6,569 nt of DNA, taken from positions 5,054 to 11,622 of the forward strand of contig DLXW01000290.1 in assembly GCA_003448685.1 (NCBI GenBank), in the 5' to 3' direction. Below, one piece after another: positions 1-6,080 of this stretch. A model generated the notes under the pieces. The model searched no databases and was not told the DNA's origin. It worked only from the letters and a program-made list of their open reading frames with translations. The translations under genes were made by a program, and so were the position numbers. The number at the start of each line of letters is the position of its first letter. The first letter of the stretch is position 1. The stretch is from Cyanothece sp. UBA12306 (GTDB lineage: Bacteria > Cyanobacteriota > Cyanobacteriia > Cyanobacteriales > Microcystaceae).

Positions 1-887
1 GTATATGTCTGGTTTTAGGATTAATTATATGTACCTTAATTCCTGGATTGGGAGAAAATATTAATGGGGCAACTCGTTGGATTAAATTGGGGCCTATTTT
101 AATTCAACCTTCGGAATTAATGAAACCCTTTTTAGTGCTACAAAGTGCTTTAGTTTTTGGTAGATGGGAGCGATTACTATGGGTAATCCGCTTACAATGG
201 TTAGGAGTTTTTACTATAATTTTAGCCTGTATTTTATTACAACCAAATTTAAGTACAACTGCTCTTTGTGGGATGAGTCTGTGGTTAGTTGCAGTTGCTT
301 CGGGAATACCAGCTATGTATTTAACTTCAACTGCTTTAGGAGGAGCATTAACTGCTTTTATTAGTATTAGTTTACGGGAATATCAAAGAAAAAGAGTAAC
401 AGCTTTTCTTGATCCTTGGGCTGATCCTTTAGGCAATGGCTATCAATTGGTACAAAGCTTAATGGCTGTTGGTTCAGGCGGTATTTTTGGTACAGGATAT
501 GGTATGTCTCAACAAAAACTTTTCTATTTACCCATCCAATATACTGACTTTATTTTCTCAGTTTTTGCTGAAGAGTTTGGCTTTATTGGAGGTATTATCT
601 TACTATTCTTGTTATTAACTTATGCAACTTTTGCCCTTCGAGTAGCCATGAAATGTACTCATCGGGTGAAAAGATTAATCGCTATTGGTGTTATGGTGAT
701 TATGGTAGGACAATCCTTATTGAATATTGGTGTAGCAACAGGGGCCTTACCAACAACTGGTTTACCTTTTCCCTTGTTTAGTTATGGAGGAAGTTCCACT
801 TTAGCGAGTTTAACCCTAGCTGCTTTATTAATTCGGGTAGCAAGAGAAAGTAATGAAGCAGAGATACTTCATTTGAGAAAAGGATAA
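1..887 (+). CDS. ftsW: FtsW, septal peptidoglycan glycosyltransferase (SEDS family), 5' end outside window
   Basis: FtsW is a polytopic inner-membrane SEDS protein that polymerises lipid II into glycan strands at the division septum, with a class B penicillin-binding protein as partner. The reading frame is open from base 3 with no stop, so the gene starts upstream. The TTG at 48 is merely the first possible start codon and is not the real one. About 294 residues are visible, roughly 100 fewer than a full FtsW. Family motifs, numbered from base 3: NGATRW (about 21-26), QPSE (35-38), FLDPWADPLGNGYQ followed by QSLMAVGSGG, YTDFIF (about 180-185, with the aspartate equivalent to the essential SEDS Asp, codon 546-548) and SYGGSS (260-265). 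Hydrophobic membrane segments fill the spaces between them. PWADPLG and SYGGSS favour FtsW over RodA. One oddity is QPNLST (Asn codon 246-248) where E. coli SEDS proteins have QPDLGT. The gene converges on rodA. Confidence 0.93.
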   Translation, partial: ICLVLGLIICTLIPGLGENINGATRWIKLGPILIQPSELMKPFLVLQSALVFGRWERLLWVIRLQWLGVFTIILACILLQPNLSTTALCGMSLWLVAVASGIPAMYLTSTALGGALTAFISISLREYQRKRVTAFLDPWADPLGNGYQLVQSLMAVGSGGIFGTGYGMSQQKLFYLPIQYTDFIFSVFAEEFGFIGGIILLFLLLTYATFALRVAMKCTHRVKRLIAIGVMVIMVGQSLLNIGVATGALPTTGLPFPLFSYGGSSTLASLTLAALLIRVARESNEAEILHLRKG

Positions 888-893
888 ATAAAT

Positions 894-914
894 GAGTTCA
901 GAGTTCAGAGTTCG
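894..914. repeat. 7-bp tandem repeat (GAGTTCA x3), STRR-like
   Basis: Three contiguous heptads lie directly after ftsW: GAGTTCA at 894-900, GAGTTCA at 901-907 and GAGTTCG at 908-914. Short tandemly repeated 7-mers in intergenic DNA are characteristic of many filamentous and unicellular cyanobacteria. The unit resembles the AGAAGTC heptad at 6052-6079 (AGAGTTC against AGAAGTC when read in register), so the two may be related. No function is evident. Confidence 0.75.
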
Positions 915-916
915 AG

Positions 917-933
917 GTTAAAAATTTTTTAAC
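917..933. terminator. possible bidirectional terminator between ftsW and rodA
   Basis: A perfect palindrome, GTTAAAAA-T-TTTTTAAC, sits in the 73-bp gap between the convergent ends of ftsW and rodA. An A-run and a T-run on either side of the centre could in principle end transcription from both directions. The stem has only one G-C pair at each end, so the hairpin would be weak. The call rests mainly on position between two 3' ends. Confidence 0.3.
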
Positions 934-960
934 AATCATAAACTATCAATTATAATTTGA

Positions 961-2214
961 CTAAAACCTCTTTCTAGGTCGATAATTTGCTACGGATTCT
1001 ACTAATCCTAAAGCAATAAAATTAGTCAATAGGGCTGATCTACCATAACTTAACCAAGGTAGAGGAATACCAGTAATAGGCGCTAAACCAACCGTCATAC
1101 AGATGTTAACAATAACCTGAAAAGCAATCATTGATAACATTCCAATAGCTAATAAAGAACCAAAATTTTCCTTAGCTTGACAGGCAATAATAATTAAACG
1201 CCAAAAAATCAACCAAAAACTTAATAAAACAGCAATACTCCCGACAAAACCCAACTGTTCTCCCACTGCCGAAAAAATAAAATCTGTGTGTTGTTCAGGA
1301 ATAAAATTCAAATTGGTTTGGGTTCCGTGATTTAGTCCCCTTCCCCATAATTCCCCTGAACCAATGGCAATACGAGATTGAATCAACTGATAACCACCAC
1401 CTAGAGGATTTTTTTCGGGTTCTAAGAACAAAGTCAAGCGATCTTTTTGATAATCTTTGAGTAGTCCCCACAATAGGCCACTTAACTCACCAGCAGTTAT
1501 GTTAACAGCGATCGCCCCCATAGTCGCAATAAAGCGTAAAGGTAGGGTCAACCAAGCAATAACACCCATGATAACAGCCCAAACAATCCAGCCAATAGGC
1601 AAGACATTGAACAAAATAGCAGAAACCAGAGGAGATAAGATTAAAATTAGCCATCCTAGGGGCATATTGGACCAATAAAGCATCCCTAATGTAATTGCCC
1701 CAAAAACTAAACCCGTTCCTAAATCAGGTTGTAACATAATCAGCACCCAGGGGACGGCAGTTACTCCAAAAATTCGGAGGACAATAGGAATAGTGATGGC
1801 TTCTTTTTTGTGCAACAAAGCCGCTAAAGTGATAATTAGTCCTACTTTGGCAAATTCTGAAGGTTGAATATTAAAACCACCGATATTAATCCAACTTTGC
1901 GCCCCATTAGCTGCTACACCGATGATAATTACAGCAATTAAGAAAAGATTGGTAATACCATAGGTTAACCAATGCCATTGCATTAGATTCTCATAACGCC
2001 ATTGAGCTAATATTAAGACTAAACCTAGTCCAATTGCCCCAAATAGCCAGTGTTGCCACCAATCTACCGAACCTTCTAAAAGTTCCGTACTGCGGATCAT
2101 TAATCCGCCTAAACTGGTTAACCCGATTATCAAAAATAATAACAGCCAATCTACCTGGGATAAGGAAGATAACCATAAGGGTAAATATCGTCTTTTTACA
2201 GCTTTTAGAATCAT
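961..2214 (-). CDS. rodA: RodA, elongation-specific peptidoglycan glycosyltransferase (SEDS family)
   Basis: RodA is the SEDS paralogue that polymerises lipid II for lateral wall growth with its class B PBP partner, in the plasma membrane. With the ATG at 2212-2214 the protein has 417 residues and begins MILKAVKRRYLPLWLSSL. An in-frame TTG at 2260-2262 would add 16 residues, but that codon lies in an inverted repeat and promoter-like sequence and the added residues look unlike coding, so I prefer the ATG. Motifs, numbered from the ATG: NGAQSW (about 103-108), QPSEFAK (117-123), QPDLGTG (162-168), a loop with KDYQKDRL, EPEKNPLGGGYQ and QSRIAIGSGELWG (about 253-291), EQHTDFIF (307-314, with the essential Asp at 311) and SYGRSALL (389-396). 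RSALL and the Q-rich GTQTNLNF stretch favour RodA over FtsW. Both conserved aspartates are present. One HIP1 octamer lies inside the gene at 1508-1515. Confidence 0.93.
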   Translation of the reverse strand: MILKAVKRRYLPLWLSSLSQVDWLLLFLIIGLTSLGGLMIRSTELLEGSVDWWQHWLFGAIGLGLVLILAQWRYENLMQWHWLTYGITNLFLIAVIIIGVAANGAQSWINIGGFNIQPSEFAKVGLIITLAALLHKKEAITIPIVLRIFGVTAVPWVLIMLQPDLGTGLVFGAITLGMLYWSNMPLGWLILILSPLVSAILFNVLPIGWIVWAVIMGVIAWLTLPLRFIATMGAIAVNITAGELSGLLWGLLKDYQKDRLTLFLEPEKNPLGGGYQLIQSRIAIGSGELWGRGLNHGTQTNLNFIPEQHTDFIFSAVGEQLGFVGSIAVLLSFWLIFWRLIIIACQAKENFGSLLAIGMLSMIAFQVIVNICMTVGLAPITGIPLPWLSYGRSALLTNFIALGLVESVANYRPRKRF

Positions 2215-2238
2215 GTTATGGAAATTGAATTTTCTATA

Positions 2239-2269
2239 AGTATATTGCTTAATAACAAGCAATTGTCAT
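2239..2269 (-). promoter_or_regulatory. candidate rodA promoter with embedded inverted repeat
   Basis: Read on the minus strand, ATGACA (2264-2269) and TATACT (2239-2244) resemble sigma-70 type -35 and -10 hexamers, separated by 19 bp, slightly longer than ideal. The spacer is almost entirely a perfect 7-bp inverted repeat, ATTGCTT (2244-2250) and AAGCAAT (2257-2263) with a 6-bp centre. This would place the transcript start near 2232, about 18 nt before the preferred rodA ATG, and suggests an operator. It is prediction only. Confidence 0.3.
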
Positions 2270-2434
2270 TCTAGTCATGAATTGTACTCGATCATTCTAC
2301 AATTTTTCATAATAGACCAAGCATAAATCATCTCAATATTTTAGGCTATTAAATCTTGATCATTAGTTTGTTGGCCGAATTTTTAGCTGTTGTGATCAAA
2401 GTGTTGTTAAACTATCTAAATAATAGGATATTTA

Positions 2435-2443
2435 TGGTATGAT
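2435..2443 (+). promoter_or_regulatory. candidate dnaB promoter (extended -10)
   Basis: TGGTATGAT is an extended -10 element: TG at 2435-2436, one base, then TATGAT at 2438-2443, which matches TATAAT at five of six positions. No good -35 hexamer stands 16-18 bp upstream, which is tolerable for an extended -10 promoter. It would start transcription near 2450 and give dnaB a leader of about 140 nt. Confidence 0.35.
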
Positions 2444-2534
2444 AAGAACAAAGAAAATAAATGTCTAGAAATAGCCATCATTCAAGTTTTTGAGGAAATA
2501 TCTAACTACCTCTATCCACAAGGAATTTACTAAC

Positions 2535-2600
2535 ATGACCCAAATACAGCAATATTGTGGTTATAAACTTAAGCTTATTTTGATACTTTATGGTTGCTAA
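2535..2600 (+). CDS. possible 21-codon leader ORF overlapping the dnaB start
   Basis: An ATG at 2535 opens a frame of 21 codons that ends with TAA at 2598-2600, eleven bases inside dnaB in another frame. AAGGA at 2520-2524 stands 10 nt upstream and is a better ribosome-binding site than anything before the dnaB ATG. The predicted peptide begins MTQIQQYCGYK and ends in a hydrophobic tail (LILILYGC). I recognise no family. It could be a leader peptide coupled to dnaB translation, or chance; 21 codons is short enough to arise randomly. Confidence 0.2.
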   Translation: MTQIQQYCGYKLKLILILYGC

Positions 2601-3924
2601 TAATTCTCTACCACCTCAAAATATTGAAGCTGAAGAATCAATTTTAGGAGGAATTTTACTCGACCGCGAAGCTATGGGAAGGGTGGTAGATTTAATTACT
2701 CCAGATGCTTTTTATGTTCAGATACATAAAGAAATTTATCAAGCCGCCCTCAAACTTCATGCCCAGGGAAAACCCACAGATTTTTTAACAGTAAAAACTG
2801 TCCTTGAAGATCAAGGTCTTCTCGAAAGAATTGGCGGACTAGATAAATTAAGTCAATTATTAGATAGTACGGTCTCAGCAGTTAATATTGACCGTTATGC
2901 CCTATTAGTGATGGACAAATACTTACGCCGTCAATTAATTGCAGCCGGTCATGAAATTACGGAATTAGGATTTGAAACTACTAAGGAATTAGAACAAGTT
3001 TTAGATGAGTCAGAAAAGAAAATTTTTGCCCTTACTCAAAAGCGTCCCCAGGAGGGATTAATTCATCTTTCTGAAACCTTAGTTCAAACTTTTTCTGAAT
3101 TAGAAAAACGCCATGAAAAAACCTCTTTACCTGGTATTCAAACCAATTTTTATGATCTAGATGCGGTAACAGGAGGACTCCAACGTTCCGATTTAATTAT
3201 TATTGCTGGAAGGCCTTCAATGGGCAAAACTGCTTTTGGTTTAGCAGTGGCATCTAATATTGCCAAAAAAAGTCAGTTACCTGTCGCTATTTTTAGCTTA
3301 GAAATGTCGAAAGAACAGTTATCTTTAAGATTATTGGCTGCCGAGTCTAAAATTGAAGGAAACCGTCTCAGGACAGGGAGATTTGTCCAGAGTGAATATG
3401 AAAAATTAAATATGGCTATGGCAACACTATCAGAGATGCCTATTTATATTGATGATGCTGCTAATACAAGCGTCATGCAAATTCGCTCCCAAGTACGACG
3501 TTTACAGGCAGAAAAAAAGGGAGAATTAGGCTTAGTTTTGATTGATTATTTACAATTAATGGAAGGAAGTGGCAGTGATAATCGTAATCAAGAACTCTCT
3601 AAAATTACCCGTTCTTTGAAAGGATTAGCTCGTGAAACTAATGTTCCTATAATTGCTTTATCTCAATTAAGTCGCGCAGTTGAAACAAGAAACAATAAGC
3701 GTCCTATGATGTCAGATTTAAGAGAAAGTGGGGCAATTGAACAGGATGCAGATTTAATTATGATGCTATATCGTGATGAATATTATAACCCTGATAGTGT
3801 GGATAGAGGAATTGCAGAAATCATGATCACTAAACATAGAAATGGACCCACTGGAGTCATTAAACTGATATTTCAACCTGAATTTACCCATTTCCTTAAT
3901 ATGCAAAATAAATCCAGTTACTAA
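2590..3924 (+). CDS. dnaB: DnaB replicative DNA helicase, intein-free
   Basis: DnaB is the hexameric 5'-3' helicase that unwinds DNA at the replication fork and recruits DnaG primase. The 444-residue length is normal for an intein-free DnaB. The N-terminal primase-interacting domain starts with LPPQNIEAEESILGG (residues 7-21) and runs to about 150, followed by the RecA-like ATPase core. Walker A is GRPSMGKT (207-214, with K213 and T214), the catalytic glutamate is E238 in FSLEMS, Walker B is LVLIDY (315-320, D319), the glutamine switch is in ALSQLSR (356-362), and KHRNG (415-419) carries the probable arginine finger R417. The insertion sites used by known cyanobacterial DnaB inteins are vacant: GRPSMGKT and RESGAIEQDAD are uninterrupted. 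The ATG at 2590 gives the canonical start; no clear Shine-Dalgarno precedes it, and a leader ORF may overlap it. Confidence 0.97.
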   Translation: MVANNSLPPQNIEAEESILGGILLDREAMGRVVDLITPDAFYVQIHKEIYQAALKLHAQGKPTDFLTVKTVLEDQGLLERIGGLDKLSQLLDSTVSAVNIDRYALLVMDKYLRRQLIAAGHEITELGFETTKELEQVLDESEKKIFALTQKRPQEGLIHLSETLVQTFSELEKRHEKTSLPGIQTNFYDLDAVTGGLQRSDLIIIAGRPSMGKTAFGLAVASNIAKKSQLPVAIFSLEMSKEQLSLRLLAAESKIEGNRLRTGRFVQSEYEKLNMAMATLSEMPIYIDDAANTSVMQIRSQVRRLQAEKKGELGLVLIDYLQLMEGSGSDNRNQELSKITRSLKGLARETNVPIIALSQLSRAVETRNNKRPMMSDLRESGAIEQDADLIMMLYRDEYYNPDSVDRGIAEIMITKHRNGPTGVIKLIFQPEFTHFLNMQNKSSY

Positions 3925-4265
3925 ATTTTTTTTAAAGCAATTACTTACATTAAATGTTCTTTATTTTCCTCGATTATGTTCTATATTAACGGCTAAAAAA
4001 TTAATTGTATTTTTGTAAACAAATATTAATACCTGTAAAAAAATATTCACAAAAATTTAGAATAATTATTTGATTTGGAAGTAAAGATTAAGAAACTAAT
4101 TAAACAACAAAATTGTGATCTATCTTGATGGTATAGATTGAATGCTAATGGTTGTGGAATGATTTTAATCTAATAAATTATTTCTAGAAACTAGCATTAG
4201 TCTAGCAAAAAAATAGTGAATTAGCTCGAAAGAAAAACTCAAAGTTATAAGTGAGAGACTGCTAA
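3925..4265. other. AT-rich intergenic region, no gene seen
   Basis: Between dnaB and the next gene are 341 very AT-rich bases. A T8 run (3926-3933) follows the dnaB stop but no GC-rich hairpin precedes it, so I do not call a terminator. Small inverted repeats are present: ACATT-A-AATGT near 3947, TTTGT-AA-ACAAA at 4012-4023, and AATGCTA (4141-4147) with TAGCATT (4192-4198). Promoter-like hexamers are too poorly spaced to choose one for the gene at 4266. No RNA gene or conserved ORF is evident. Confidence 0.5.
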
Positions 4266-4775
4266 ATGAATTATCTATCTCGAATATTCGTAGGAACTAG
4301 TCTAATTTTAGGGACTTTATTGGTTGCTTCAACTGAAGTTAAATCTGTAAACTTATACAACGACTATGATGAGGAAGCTTTAACAGAAATCAGCACAGCA
4401 GAAGAAGTAGCTAAAGTGGGTGGATTTAGTTCGGATGCCTACCAGATTCTCCGAGAATCCCCTAGAAGACAAGTTAAAAGCCAAAAAATGGCTGACTTTG
4501 TTTCCCCAGGAGAATATGCTATTTTCCTAGGTTGTGATCAAGAATGTAAAGGAGTTAAAATTACCGTAGTTGATGCTGCTGGAAACAAGTTAGCTTCTGA
4601 TAAAGGGAAAAGATCTGCCTATGTTATGGTTGACGAAGTTGCAACTGGTGGAATGCCCTACAAAATTCAAATGCAAGTCAAATGTAATACCGGTGGAAAA
4701 CTTAGCAAAGTTGGACTTCATGAAAGAAAAGTAGAATCTTGTTATTCTTATTCAACTATTTGGGAAAAGCAATAA
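4266..4775 (+). CDS. hypothetical secreted protein with four cysteines
   Basis: I do not recognise this 169-residue protein with confidence. Residues 1-27 look like a Sec signal peptide: a basic residue at R6, a hydrophobic core at about 8-21 (FVGTSLILGTLLVA), then a polar region near VKS. A charged, flexible acidic stretch follows (YNDYDEEALTEISTAEE, about 31-47). The region from about 80 to 160 looks like a single beta-rich domain: PGEYAIFLGCDQEC, KITVVDAAGNKL, and YKIQMQVKC. Cysteines at 90, 94, 140 and 159 could form two disulfides in the periplasm. The pattern of G-x-Y, CDxxC, then a D-x-x-G-N-x-L turn recalls PPC-like (pre-peptidase C-terminal) beta-sandwich proteins, but that is inference from pattern only. 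Upstream GAGAG near 4253 is a poor ribosome-binding site. The gene appears monocistronic, with a strong hairpin 30 bp past its stop. Confidence 0.75.
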   Translation: MNYLSRIFVGTSLILGTLLVASTEVKSVNLYNDYDEEALTEISTAEEVAKVGGFSSDAYQILRESPRRQVKSQKMADFVSPGEYAIFLGCDQECKGVKITVVDAAGNKLASDKGKRSAYVMVDEVATGGMPYKIQMQVKCNTGGKLSKVGLHERKVESCYSYSTIWEKQ

Positions 4776-4795
4776 GCTAATCATTCCTTTTTAAC

Positions 4796-4826
4796 TTGAC
4801 AATTGCTCCAGAGTTTAACTCATAAT
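4796..4826 (+). promoter_or_regulatory. candidate promoter of the aminotransferase gene
   Basis: A perfect TTGACA (4796-4801) is followed 19 bp later by CATAAT (4821-4826), one mismatch from the -10 consensus. The spacing is longer than the usual 16-18 bp. The -10 lies in the loop region of the hairpin at 4805-4841, so the same DNA may act as terminator for the upstream gene and as promoter or operator for the downstream one. A start near 4833 would give a leader of about 87 nt. Confidence 0.35.
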
Positions 4827-4851
4827 GAGGAAACCTGGAGCTAATATTTTT
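4805..4851 (+). terminator. extended hairpin, probable intrinsic terminator of the secreted-protein gene
   Basis: The arms GCTCCAG (4805-4811) and CTGGAGC (4835-4841) pair perfectly. Inside them, GTTT (4813-4816) pairs with AAAC (4831-4834), and CTCA (4819-4822) with TGAG (4826-4829) around a TAA loop, giving a long stem with small bulges. A T-rich tail, TAATATTTTT (4842-4851), follows on the plus strand. The reverse direction lacks a T-tract, so termination would act on rightward transcripts. The imperfect U-tract leaves open a regulatory hairpin instead. Confidence 0.6.
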
Positions 4852-4903
4852 GAGAGCAATTCGATATTAATTACATTTAGGTTTAGAATTGATTGAGTTT
4901 ATC

Positions 4904-4913
4904 AGATTAATCT
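4904..4913. promoter_or_regulatory. 10-bp palindrome just before the aminotransferase start
   Basis: AGATTAATCT is a perfect 10-bp palindrome ending 6 bp before the ATG at 4920, where a Shine-Dalgarno would normally be; none is visible. It may be an operator half or only AT-rich chance. Confidence 0.2.
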
Positions 4914-4919
4914 AAAAAC

Positions 4920-6050
4920 ATGGCAAAACAACCAATTAAACCGTTTTATTTTGATATTACAGATGATGAAATTGAATATTTCGCAGAGCAATCAAAAAAT
5001 ATTCTCAAATCCGGTAGACTGATCTTAGGGGAGAATACTACTGCCTTTGAGAAAGCTTTTGCTGAATACGTAGGAACAAAATACGCGATCGCAGTTAATA
5101 GTGGTTCATCAGGACTTGAAATTATTTTACGCCTCAAAAAAGCCGAAGGAACCACAGTATTAGTCCCCACTAATACCAATTTTGCCACTGTAGCGGCGGT
5201 TTTGCGAGTGGGAGCCCAGGTGCAATACTTAGATATGGACGAAACCACTTTTGCCCCATCCTTAGCCATGGTACAAGAAGCTGTGGCTAAAGGAGCCACT
5301 CCGCCGATTTCGGGGGTGCTATGGGTGCATATTGGAGGAGTTATCTCGCCAGAATTCCCCCAAGTTGTGGAATATTGCCATCAACAAGGTTTATTTGTCC
5401 TTGAGGATACAGCCCATGCCCACGGTAGTCAAATTAAAGGAGTACAGGCCGGAAATTTGGGAGATGGGGCGGCTTTTTCTTTCTTTCCTACCAAGGTTAT
5501 GACCACTTTTGAGGGAGGAATGATCACCCTTAATGATGAACAAGAAGATTATATTGCGCGATCGCTGAGAAACCAAGGGAAGCGAGGGATGGATTTTGGG
5601 GGATTACACACAGATTTTGGGAATAGCACCCGCATCAGCGAAATTCACGCTGTTTTAGGGTTAATTCAATTGGCTAAACTCCCACAAATGTTAGACAGAC
5701 GACAAAAATGCTATCAATTAATCACTGCACCTTTACGGGAAGCAGGGATTAGTTTTGTCTCTACAGATCATCAAGATCATGCCAGTCAGTATAAATTGAT
5801 TGTTCATGTTCCCCAAGGAAAAAAAGCTCAAGACATTAAGAGTGCCTTAGCTGAAGAAAATATCTTTTTGGGGGGAACAGTTTACGAAATTCCCTGTCAT
5901 CAACAACCTGTTTTTGAGGGAATTTGTGAAGGACAAAGTTTTCCTCGCGCCGAACATTGGTGTCCTAATCATATTTGTCCACCTTTAACTTCAGGGATGA
6001 CAGAAGAAGAGGCTAAAAGAGTTGGGGAAGCTTTAGTGAGACATTTATAG
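4920..6050 (+). CDS. DegT/DnrJ/EryC1/StrS-family PLP-dependent sugar aminotransferase
   Basis: Members of this family are cytoplasmic fold-type I PLP enzymes that transaminate nucleotide-activated keto-sugars, making amino sugars for LPS, capsule or other glycans. The 376 residues match the family length. SGRLILGENTTAFEKAFAEYVG (31-52) is the typical N-terminal signature, SGSSG (61-65) sits in the cofactor phosphate loop, EDTAHAHG (162-169) carries D163, which should contact the pyridine nitrogen, and FSFFPTKVMTTFEGG (186-200) contains the expected Schiff-base lysine K192. LRNQGKRGMDFGG and the N-S-T-R-I-S-E-I-H segment (236-243) are also typical. The ATG is preceded by AAAAAC and no Shine-Dalgarno. 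The exact sugar substrate cannot be told from sequence alone, and no glycosyltransferase or sugar nucleotide gene is adjacent in the window. Two HIP1 octamers lie inside (5085, 5558). The middle of the gene is more GC-rich than its start. Confidence 0.9.
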   Translation: MAKQPIKPFYFDITDDEIEYFAEQSKNILKSGRLILGENTTAFEKAFAEYVGTKYAIAVNSGSSGLEIILRLKKAEGTTVLVPTNTNFATVAAVLRVGAQVQYLDMDETTFAPSLAMVQEAVAKGATPPISGVLWVHIGGVISPEFPQVVEYCHQQGLFVLEDTAHAHGSQIKGVQAGNLGDGAAFSFFPTKVMTTFEGGMITLNDEQEDYIARSLRNQGKRGMDFGGLHTDFGNSTRISEIHAVLGLIQLAKLPQMLDRRQKCYQLITAPLREAGISFVSTDHQDHASQYKLIVHVPQGKKAQDIKSALAEENIFLGGTVYEIPCHQQPVFEGICEGQSFPRAEHWCPNHICPPLTSGMTEEEAKRVGEALVRHL

Positions 6051-6080
6051 CAGAAGTCAGAAGTCAGAAGTCAGAAGTCA
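6051..6080. repeat. 7-bp tandem repeat (AGAAGTC x4), STRR
   Basis: Four exact contiguous copies of AGAAGTC occupy 6052-6079, starting two bases after the aminotransferase stop codon. Heptad repeats of this type are a known feature of cyanobacterial intergenic DNA. The copies offer three registers of AAGTCAGAAGT that can pair with an inverted copy at 6151-6161. Confidence 0.88.

Larger units (their letters stand above)
2215..2589. other. divergent intergenic region rodA-dnaB
   Basis: This 375-bp AT-rich gap holds the 5' regions of both rodA (leftward) and dnaB (rightward). Visible elements are the rodA promoter candidate, a 7-bp inverted repeat AATTGTA (2280-2286) and TACAATT (2298-2304), TTGATCA (2356-2362) with TGATCAA (2393-2399), an extended -10 at 2435-2443, one near-consensus DnaA-box-like CTATCCACA (2512-2520) and a possible leader ORF at 2535-2600. 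I see no tRNA, rRNA or conserved protein gene here. Confidence 0.6.

Noticed and set aside
48..887. Taking TTG at 48 as the ftsW start.
   Set aside because: The frame stays open to the window edge and the upstream residues (LGLIICTLIPGLGENINGA, read across 48) continue a typical FtsW membrane segment.
1384..1419. RodA reads EPEKNPLG where most homologues have DPxxDPLG, which first looked like loss of a catalytic Asp.
   Set aside because: Counting in the E. coli RodA sequence from memory places the essential Asp262 in HTDFIF, which is intact here. The Asn is at a different, non-catalytic position.
1457..1678. A 73-codon plus-strand frame opposite rodA.
   Set aside because: It is antisense to a well-supported membrane protein gene, with no Shine-Dalgarno or family resemblance.
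2215..2262. A longer RodA starting from TTG at 2262.
   Set aside because: The extra 16 residues lie over an inverted repeat and promoter-like DNA and the ATG at 2214 gives a normal RodA length.
2512..2520. DnaA-box-like CTATCCACA upstream of dnaB, hinting at a replication origin or DnaA control.
   Set aside because: It is a single imperfect box with no cluster or adjacent dnaA/dnaN. One such 9-mer is expected by chance.
3926..3933. T8 run after dnaB as a terminator.
   Set aside because: No GC-containing hairpin precedes it.
4946..5299. A 117-codon open frame on the minus strand inside the aminotransferase gene.
   Set aside because: It is fully antisense to a clear family member and the translation shows no recognisable motifs.
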